From JBAPRR01 sp049281195 (GTDB lineage Bacteria > Actinomycetota > Acidimicrobiia > Acidimicrobiales > CAVXTF01), in assembly GCA_049281195.1 (NCBI GenBank), contig JBAPRR010000201.1, forward strand, positions 1-19,021: 19,021 nucleotides of DNA, given 5' to 3'. Position 1 is the stretch's first letter. Each line of letters opens with the position of its first letter. Both the position numbers and the translations under genes were made by a program. Below, piece after piece: positions 7,760-13,015 of the stretch. The notes beneath the pieces were generated by a model. It was given only the letters and a program-made list of their open reading frames with translations. It had not been told where the DNA came from and ran no database searches.

Positions 7760-8427
7760 GGGTCGCGGTGTGCGGTGCGGGGAATGTCGGTACGTCCATC
7801 GCATCTGACCTGTCCGCGCACGGCCACGACGTTTTGTTGATCGACAAGGACGTGGATCTCGTCCAGCGGCTGCGTAAGGAGATGGAGGGTCTCGACATCG
7901 TCGCAGCAGACGGATGTGAAGTGAATTCCCTCGACGCCGCCGGCTTCGCCGAAGTCGATGTCGTCATCGCGGCGACGGGAGACGACGAGGACAACCTGGT
8001 GATCTCCCTTCTATCGAAACAGGAATTCGCCGTTCCGAGAGTCATCTCCAGGGTCAACAACTCGAAGAACCAGTGGTTGTTCAACGAGTCGTGGGGAGTC
8101 GACGTATCCGTGTGCATGCCTCTGATGATGACGGCGCTCGTGGAGGAGGCTGTCTCCGTGGGGTCGCTCGTGAGGTTGCTCCGCCTGGAGCGCGGTCACG
8201 TAAACCTGGTGGAGGTAACACTTGCCGACACTTCCCCCGCGGTCGGGGTGAGCCTGGCTCAGCTGGACATCCCCCGCGACGCCACGATCGTGGCAGTAGT
8301 GCGCCGCGACCGGCTGGTCGTCCCGAGAGGCGACACCGTCTTGGAGCCGGGCGACGAAGTGCTCGCCTTGGTGACAGCCCAGTCCGAGCAACAGGTCCAC
8401 GCGGTCCTTGTCGGAAACGCTTCCTGA
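7756..8427 (+). CDS. ceoC: RCK/TrkA-type potassium uptake regulatory protein, second copy (CeoC-like)
   Basis: This second 223-aa RCK protein has an N-terminal nucleotide-binding fold with MRVAVCGAGNVGTSIA (1-16) and Asp30 at the end of VLLID. AADGCEVNSLDAAG (about 51-64) and DVVIAATGDDEDN are typical RCK_N segments. The RCK_C domain runs from about 140 to 220 and ends in LEPGDEVLALV. It is the same length as CeoB but clearly diverged, suggesting an old duplication and a possible hetero-octameric ring (inference). Its ATG overlaps the ceoB stop (ATGA at 7756-7759). In Mycobacterium CeoB and CeoC are described as TrkA-like proteins; the membrane partner here may be the KimA-like protein or an unlinked TrkH. 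Confidence 0.94.
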   Translation: MRVAVCGAGNVGTSIASDLSAHGHDVLLIDKDVDLVQRLRKEMEGLDIVAADGCEVNSLDAAGFAEVDVVIAATGDDEDNLVISLLSKQEFAVPRVISRVNNSKNQWLFNESWGVDVSVCMPLMMTALVEEAVSVGSLVRLLRLERGHVNLVEVTLADTSPAVGVSLAQLDIPRDATIVAVVRRDRLVVPRGDTVLEPGDEVLALVTAQSEQQVHAVLVGNAS

Positions 8428-8458
8428 AGTCGACCGAGCCGGTCGTAGACTGTCGGCC

Positions 8459-9256
8459 GTGGAGGCCGCTTTCTTTGACCTCGACAAGACGGTCATAGCC
8501 AAAGCGTCGATAGCGGCGTTCGGGAGGACCTTCTACCGGGGGGGCTTGATCTCACGATCAACGGTGGTGCGCGCCCTCGCGTCTCAGTTCGTATACCTGC
8601 ACCTGGGCGCGAGCGAACAGAAGCTCGCGAAGGTGCGCGAGTCGGTACTCGAGTTGACCAAGGGTTGGAACCAGCAAGAGGTGTCGAGGCTGGTGCGCGA
8701 GGCCCTCGACGACATCGTCGAGCCCATCATCTACGCCGAGGCTCTGGACCTGATCGAAGGGCACCAGGCCGCAGGCCGGCTCGTCTACCTGGTGTCCGCT
8801 TCGCCCGAAGAGATTGTCCGGCCGCTCGCGGAGTACCTGGGGGCCCGCGGGGCGATAGCGAGCACGGCGGTCGTCGACGCCGACGGCAGGTACACGGGCG
8901 AAATGAACTTCTACGCCTATGGCCCGTTCAAGGCCGACGCCATGCGGGCGGTCGCAGAGCGTGAGGGCATAGATCTCGAGGCGTCCTACGCCTACACGGA
9001 CTCGTACACAGACGCCCCCATGCTCGAGGCGGTGGGGCACCCGGTGGCGGTAAATCCCGACCGCGTTCTTGCTCGGCTGGCACGCGAACGGGGTTGGGAG
9101 ATCGCAGAGTTCAGCCGCCCGGTGCGTATGCGCGACAGACTGCCCGTTCCCTCAGGAACCGCCGCGGCCACCGGCGCAGCCGTGCTCGCGGTCGCCACAG
9201 GGGCGGCCGTCGTCGCCTGGAAGCTTGGTCAGAAGCCGCGGGCGGCTACGACCTGA
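8459..9256 (+). CDS. HAD-IB family hydrolase (SerB-like) with C-terminal membrane anchor
   Basis: This is a HAD-superfamily subclass IB phosphatase-like protein of 265 aa from the GTG at 8459. The motifs are intact. Motif I is FFDLDKT (nucleophile Asp7, acid Asp9), motif II YLVSAS (about 110-115), motif III the lysine in GPFKADAM (about 158), and motif IV DSYTDAPML (about 181-189). A helical cap lies between motifs I and II. The C-terminus has an Ala/Gly/Val-rich hydrophobic stretch (about 235-255) followed by basic residues, so it is probably tail-anchored. I chose GTG 8459 because family members begin a few residues before FFDLDKT. A TTG at 8408 would add 17 residues and overlap ceoC by 20 nt; neither has a clear Shine-Dalgarno sequence. 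Relatives include actinobacterial SerB-like proteins and lysophospholipid-type HAD-IB enzymes; the substrate is unknown. It is likely co-transcribed with ceoBC. Confidence 0.85.
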   Translation: MEAAFFDLDKTVIAKASIAAFGRTFYRGGLISRSTVVRALASQFVYLHLGASEQKLAKVRESVLELTKGWNQQEVSRLVREALDDIVEPIIYAEALDLIEGHQAAGRLVYLVSASPEEIVRPLAEYLGARGAIASTAVVDADGRYTGEMNFYAYGPFKADAMRAVAEREGIDLEASYAYTDSYTDAPMLEAVGHPVAVNPDRVLARLARERGWEIAEFSRPVRMRDRLPVPSGTAAATGAAVLAVATGAAVVAWKLGQKPRAATT

Positions 9257-9288
9257 GTCGATCTGCGACCCTTGGTGGAACTGGGCGA

Positions 9289-9363
9289 TCAGGCGTCGCG
9301 AAGACGCTTGGCAGCGACCAGACCGAGGGCGACGAGGAGGGCGAGGACGATGAGTTTCTTCAC
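9289..9363 (-). CDS. Tiny single-span membrane protein, 24 aa (predicted small ORF)
   Basis: A GTG at 9363 opens a 24-codon frame ending in TGA (9291-9289). The product starts MKK, continues with the hydrophobic stretch LIVLALLVALGLVAA, and ends in the charged tail KRLRDA, which is the shape of a minimal transmembrane peptide. An AGGA ribosome-binding site lies 8 nt upstream of the GTG. The last codons form a hairpin (AGGCGTC 9291-9297 with GACGCTT 9303-9309, one G-U pair). The ORF lies 114 nt downstream of the sigma factor stop on the same strand and 32 bp from the convergent HAD gene. I do not recognise the family; actinobacteria have other tiny Lys-Lys-started hydrophobic proteins. A chance ORF is possible, but codon use, Shine-Dalgarno and composition all favour a gene. 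Confidence 0.55.
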   Translation of the reverse strand: MKKLIVLALLVALGLVAAKRLRDA

Positions 9364-9394
9364 GCCCGAGATCCTACAAGGCTCCGGGCCAATG

Positions 9395-9430
9395 CAAAAG
9401 CCTAAAAGCCGAGGTAAACGCTTGCTTTTG
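9395..9430. terminator. Possible weak bidirectional terminator between sigma factor and HAD genes
   Basis: CAAAAGC (9395-9401) pairs with GCTTTTG (9424-9430), and a second copy, AAAAGC (9404-9409), can pair with the same right arm. This is an AT-rich island in GC-rich DNA at the point where the sigma gene and the HAD gene converge, giving short U-runs on either strand. The stem is AU-rich and weak. If it works leftward, the small ORF beyond it would need its own promoter. Confidence 0.3.
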
Positions 9431-9477
9431 TTAGCGCGGCCTTCTCGCTGTGGAGCGTGCCCTCAGACAGCCAGAAG

Positions 9478-10422
9478 TCAAACAGTCAGAAGATCGCGGG
9501 CGCCGGTGTCCGAAGACGGGTGACGTAGCTTCGACATCGCGCGGGCCTCGATCTGGCGTATCCGCTCCCGAGTCAGGTTGAAGTGCTCGCCCACCTCTTC
9601 AAGGGTCCGGGGTTCTCCCCGGTCGAGGCCGAACCGGAGACGGAGGATCTCGCGCTCACGTTCGTCGAGGGGTGACAAAAGCCTGCTGATCTCGTCCGGA
9701 AGCAACGATGTCGCCGCCACCTCGAACGGAGATTCGGCCGAACGGTCCTCGACGACGTCGCCGAGCTCTGCGTCGCCGTCTTCGCGAAGGGGCTCGGAGA
9801 GCGAAAGCGGCTCGGCGCGGAACCTGAGGGCCTCGATCAGCTTGTCTTCAGGCATCTCGACTTCTGCGCCGAGTTCGGCGAGCGTCGCAGGCCGGCCGAG
9901 CTTCAACTCCAGACGGGCTTGGGCCTTCTGCACGCGGGCGAGGGTGTCACCGGCATGCACAGGGAGCCGGATCGTCCTTCCGGTGTTCGCGATGCCCCGC
10001 GTGATCGCCTGACGTATCCACCACGTGGCATAGGTCGAGAACTTGAAGCCCTTGCGCCAGTCGAACTTTTCGACCGCGTGCATGAGGCCGAGGTTTCCCT
10101 CCTGGATGAGGTCCAGAAGCGGAAGGCCGGAAGCCTGGTACTTCTTCGCGATCGACACGACGAGTCGAAGGTTCGACTGAACGAATGTCTGCTGTGCACG
10201 CTCGCCGGCCAGCAGCTTGCGCTTGAACTCACGGCGTTTGGCCGGAGTCAGATCGCGTGTCTTCGCGCTCAGCAAAGCTTCGGCCTCACGACCGGTCTCA
10301 ATTGCCTGAGCGAGACGAACCTCGTCGTCCTTCGTAAGCAGTGGGTACTGCCCGATGTCAGTCAGATACAGGCGTACGAGATCTTCCTCGTCGCGCTCGA
10401 CGCGCTCCTTCGCCAACTTCAC
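9478..10422 (-). CDS. Primary-like RNA polymerase sigma-70 factor, group 2 (HrdB/SigB-like, no region 1.1)
   Basis: This 314-aa sigma factor directs RNA polymerase to promoters. Region 1.2 is at about 11-40 (DLVRLYLTDIGQYPLLT). Region 2 is at about 77-147, with NLRLVVSIAKKYQ, LDLIQEGNLGLMHAVEKFD and FSTYATWWIRQAITRGIA. Region 3 is at about 156-232. Region 4 is at about 248-303, with the helix-turn-helix LEEVGEHFNLTRERIRQIEA. The short N-terminus, the absence of region 1.1 and the sequence NTGRTIRLPVHAGD fit group 2 rather than the essential housekeeping sigma. The first possible start is GTG 10422, bounded by an in-frame TGA just upstream. GAGGA abuts it directly, so a TTG at 10416 (6 nt past GAGGA) may be the true start, removing two residues. 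It lies 203 bp downstream of the ferritin-like gene. Confidence 0.93.
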   Translation of the reverse strand: MKLAKERVERDEEDLVRLYLTDIGQYPLLTKDDEVRLAQAIETGREAEALLSAKTRDLTPAKRREFKRKLLAGERAQQTFVQSNLRLVVSIAKKYQASGLPLLDLIQEGNLGLMHAVEKFDWRKGFKFSTYATWWIRQAITRGIANTGRTIRLPVHAGDTLARVQKAQARLELKLGRPATLAELGAEVEMPEDKLIEALRFRAEPLSLSEPLREDGDAELGDVVEDRSAESPFEVAATSLLPDEISRLLSPLDEREREILRLRFGLDRGEPRTLEEVGEHFNLTRERIRQIEARAMSKLRHPSSDTGARDLLTV

Positions 10423-10427
10423 TCCTC
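10423..10427 (-). promoter_or_regulatory. Shine-Dalgarno GAGGA that bears on the sigma factor start
   Basis: The GAGGA directly touches the GTG annotated as the start (0-nt spacing) but lies 6 nt from a TTG two codons further in (10416-10414). Optimal spacing therefore favours the TTG, with the GTG a less likely alternative. Confidence 0.5.
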
Positions 10428-10563
10428 AAGATTTATGCTCGGCAAGACGCCGCGAGCCCGCCCCTACGGTTCGTCTCTTCAGGCCGCCGGGCCTGCACTT
10501 TCGCGTCGCGCATCGCCTCTCCTCGATGCCGCCAACCCGTCGTTTAAGTGTAACGGAGACGTC

Positions 10564-10604
10564 AAGTGCCGAATCAGCCCAGGTAGATGGCTATCCCGGC
10601 ACTT
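10564..10604 (-). terminator. Two-tier hairpin 22 nt past the ferritin-like gene
   Basis: An 8-bp perfect stem AAGTGCCG (10564-10571) with CGGCACTT (10597-10604) encloses a second stem AGCC (10576-10579) with GGCT (10589-10592), joined by a symmetrical 4x4 internal loop. The position suggests the end of the nadE-ferritin-like transcript. The minus-strand 3' side continues GACGTC, so there is no U-run; it may be a processing or pausing structure instead. The remainder of the 203-bp gap shows no other supported element. Confidence 0.4.
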
Positions 10605-10625
10605 TTCGGCGTATCGCCGGCCGGC

Positions 10626-11222
10626 CTAATTCCCGGGCCAATCCACAAGTCCGGGGCCCACGCCTGCTACCAACTCCTCGAGGCGCTGTTGGTGCGCCGT
10701 GAGGACTTCGACGTCGTGCGGGCGGCGGATGTACCCCTGCACCACGAGCTCCGAGGTGTGCCACGCCTCGGTCTCGTCGAGAAGCGTCAACTGAAGCGCT
10801 CTAATGACAGGTGCATCGGTTACCTCGTGAGCAGCGCGGAGATGGCGCGAGTAGCCCGAGACGAGGCGGGGATAGACAACTCTGGCCAGCGCGACCAGGC
10901 GCAGAAGCGTGCCCCCGCCGTGCTCACCCGATTCTGCGCCCAACAAGCCGAGCAGGTGTTCGGTTCCCGGGCCCGGTGCGATCGAAACCGTTTCGGGGTC
11001 ACAGACGCCCGCCACCGTCGGTATCCGCTCTGCCCAGAGCTCCGAATGCCACGCGTGATGTTTGCTGTGAACGTCGAAGAAGAGCCGCGCTTCGGGATCG
11101 GATTCACCGGCGACCCAGCTACCGAGCACTTCGAACAGGCGGAACTCGATCCACCGGTAGGCACCGAGGAGGCGGGCAGATTCCACCAGCGGCAGCGAGG
11201 TGCCGTCCTCGGTATGCGTCAT
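10626..11222 (-). CDS. Hypothetical ferritin-like helical protein, coupled to nadE
   Basis: This 198-aa protein has no family I can name with certainty. It is mostly helical and has a ferritin-like pattern of acidic and His residues. Helix 1 has RWIEFRLFEV (Glu26), helix 2 has DVHSKHHAWHSELWAERI (residues 50-67, with His52, His55, His56 and His59), and a late helix has LLDETEAWHTSEL (148-160), where E152-A-W-H155 is an ExxH motif. These could be di-iron ligands, but helix 2 lacks a canonical ExxH, so metal binding is only inferred. No signal peptide or membrane span is visible. The ATG overlaps the nadE stop as ATGA (11219-11222), so translation is coupled to NAD+ synthetase. Relatives of tRNA hydroxylase (MiaE) or ferritin-like stress proteins are alternatives. 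Confidence 0.75.
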   Translation of the reverse strand: MTHTEDGTSLPLVESARLLGAYRWIEFRLFEVLGSWVAGESDPEARLFFDVHSKHHAWHSELWAERIPTVAGVCDPETVSIAPGPGTEHLLGLLGAESGEHGGGTLLRLVALARVVYPRLVSGYSRHLRAAHEVTDAPVIRALQLTLLDETEAWHTSELVVQGYIRRPHDVEVLTAHQQRLEELVAGVGPGLVDWPGN

Positions 11223-12979
11223 CGTTCTCGGAACCGGTTGGTGATCGGCATGCGTCGATCCTTGCCGAAGGCGCGCGAGGTGATGCGTACGCCCAGGGGA
11301 GATTGCCGCCGCTTGTACTCGGCGGTGTCCACGAGACGCGACACTCGCAAGGCGAGCTCCGGGTCGACTCCGGCGGAGACGAGATCGGGGACGGACTCGT
11401 CGTCTTCGACCACCGCAGCGAGGACCGGATCCAACACGTCATACGGCGGGAGCGACTGGTCGTCGCGCTGGTCGGGCCGCAATTCGGCTGAAGGAGGCTT
11501 TTCTATGACTGAAGAAGGGATGAGATCGCGGCCTTCAATCGAGTTCCGGTATCTGCACAACCTGTACACGAGCGTCTTCGGTACGTCCTTGATCACGGCG
11601 AAGCCACCGGCAGAGTCGCCGTACAGCGTGGAGTAGCCGGTGGCGAGCTCACTCTTGTTGCCGGTTGTAAGGACGATCCAACCGGGATGCGCGTTGGACA
11701 AGGCCATCAGAAGCACCCCTCGGACCCGCGACTGGAGGTTCTCATCGGTCAGGCCGACAGGGATCTCGCCCAGGACCGGGATGAGCATTTCAGCAAACGA
11801 GCGGTGGGCATCTTCAATAGGGACGGTCTGAAGGTCGATCCCCAAATTTACGGCGAGCTGTTTCGCATCGAGCACGGAGCCCTCGCTCGAATAGCGAGAA
11901 GGCATTGCTATCCCGTGCACGCGCGAGGGTCCCAACGCGTCTGCGGCAATCACCGCGACAAGTGACGAGTCGATACCCCCGGAGAGCCCGATCACCGCAT
12001 CAGTGAATCCATTCTTCTTCAGGTAGTCGCGTGTGCCTATTCGAAGCGCCTCGTATATCTCGGCGTCGGTAGCCAACGGCTCTGGGAGCCGTGGATTGGG
12101 CCTGGCGACAGAATCACGTGGTCCCGAGGTGATCTGAACGGCAGCGGGAGAATCGCTTGCAGGCAAATCCCTGGCCGGCAACTCGATCTCGGCGACGAGA
12201 ACGCCGTCTGCGAATTGTTCGGCTTCGGCGAGCACGTTGCCCTGATCGTCCATGAGGATCGAGTCTCCGTCGAAGACGAGCTCATCTTGACCCCCGACCT
12301 GATTGGCATAAGCGATAGCGCATCCGGACTCTTTGACGCGCTCGCGCATGACGGACAGCCGGTCGAGCCGTCGCCCGACAGAGTAGGGGGAGGCGTTCAG
12401 ATTCACGACCAGCTGCGTGCCGGCAGAACCGAGCTCGGCGACGGGTCCGTGGGGGAACCACAGGTCTTCGCAGATGGAGACGCCCACGATGGCACCGGCC
12501 ACCTCGAAGGTGGGTGGAGCGCCGGTCCCGGGCGAGAACCATCTCGCTTCGTCGAACACGCTGTAGTTCGGGAGGAGCCGCTTGTGGTAGACGCCGACGA
12601 CTCGGCCCGACACACAGACCGCGGCGGCGTTTCTGAGCCGACGCGGGGCGCCACTTACCGCGTCGTCGCGTTCGGCACGGCCGGCCCTCTTCGGAATGCC
12701 GTCGACATTGCCGACGACGTCCACGAACCCCACAACCGCGGCACAACCCCGAGAAGCCGCGGCGACCTTATCGAGGCCTTCGAGGTTGGCCGTAACGAAC
12801 GCCGGCTTCAGCAACAGATCCTCGGGGGGGTAACCGGTCAGTGAGAGCTCGGGAAAGACAGCGATATCGCATCCCGCCCTCTCTGCGGTGTCCAGAGCTT
12901 CGATAACGCGCTTCACATTGCCGTCGATGTCGCCGACGACGCTGTCCAGTTGGCACAGTGCCAGACGTAACCGCCCCAC
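11219..12979 (-). CDS. nadE: Glutamine-dependent NAD+ synthetase
   Basis: This cytoplasmic two-domain enzyme (586 aa) makes NAD+ from deamido-NAD+ and ATP using glutamine as ammonia donor. The N-terminal nitrilase-type glutaminase domain has the Glu-Lys-Cys triad at Glu44 (FPELSLTGYPPEDLL), Lys133 (VYHKRLLPNYSVFDE) and Cys170 (VSICEDLWFP). The C-terminal synthetase domain has the PP-loop GLSGGIDSSL (331-340), then TTGNKSELATGYSTLYGD and PSAELRPDQRDDQSLPPYD. Its length matches the shorter bacterial type (about 540-590 aa) rather than the approximately 680-aa mycobacterial enzyme. A loop at about 93-115, rich in Arg and Asp, looks like a small insertion. The start is the GTG at 12979; no well-spaced Shine-Dalgarno sequence is visible (GAGG abuts the GTG). 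It is divergent from glnE and followed by the overlapping ferritin-like gene. Confidence 0.96.
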   Translation of the reverse strand: MGRLRLALCQLDSVVGDIDGNVKRVIEALDTAERAGCDIAVFPELSLTGYPPEDLLLKPAFVTANLEGLDKVAAASRGCAAVVGFVDVVGNVDGIPKRAGRAERDDAVSGAPRRLRNAAAVCVSGRVVGVYHKRLLPNYSVFDEARWFSPGTGAPPTFEVAGAIVGVSICEDLWFPHGPVAELGSAGTQLVVNLNASPYSVGRRLDRLSVMRERVKESGCAIAYANQVGGQDELVFDGDSILMDDQGNVLAEAEQFADGVLVAEIELPARDLPASDSPAAVQITSGPRDSVARPNPRLPEPLATDAEIYEALRIGTRDYLKKNGFTDAVIGLSGGIDSSLVAVIAADALGPSRVHGIAMPSRYSSEGSVLDAKQLAVNLGIDLQTVPIEDAHRSFAEMLIPVLGEIPVGLTDENLQSRVRGVLLMALSNAHPGWIVLTTGNKSELATGYSTLYGDSAGGFAVIKDVPKTLVYRLCRYRNSIEGRDLIPSSVIEKPPSAELRPDQRDDQSLPPYDVLDPVLAAVVEDDESVPDLVSAGVDPELALRVSRLVDTAEYKRRQSPLGVRITSRAFGKDRRMPITNRFRER

Positions 12980-13015
12980 CCTCGGGAGCCTAACCCTGCG
13001 CTGCCGGGGCCTGGC
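12980..13015. promoter_or_regulatory. 36-bp divergent gap between nadE and glnE
   Basis: The gap is too short for two ordinary promoters plus leaders, so elements must overlap the coding ends or the transcripts must be leaderless or nearly so. A CGGGG lies about 6 nt before the glnE ATG. No clear -10/-35 pair is visible. The back-to-back arrangement would allow one regulator to influence both genes. Confidence 0.35.
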
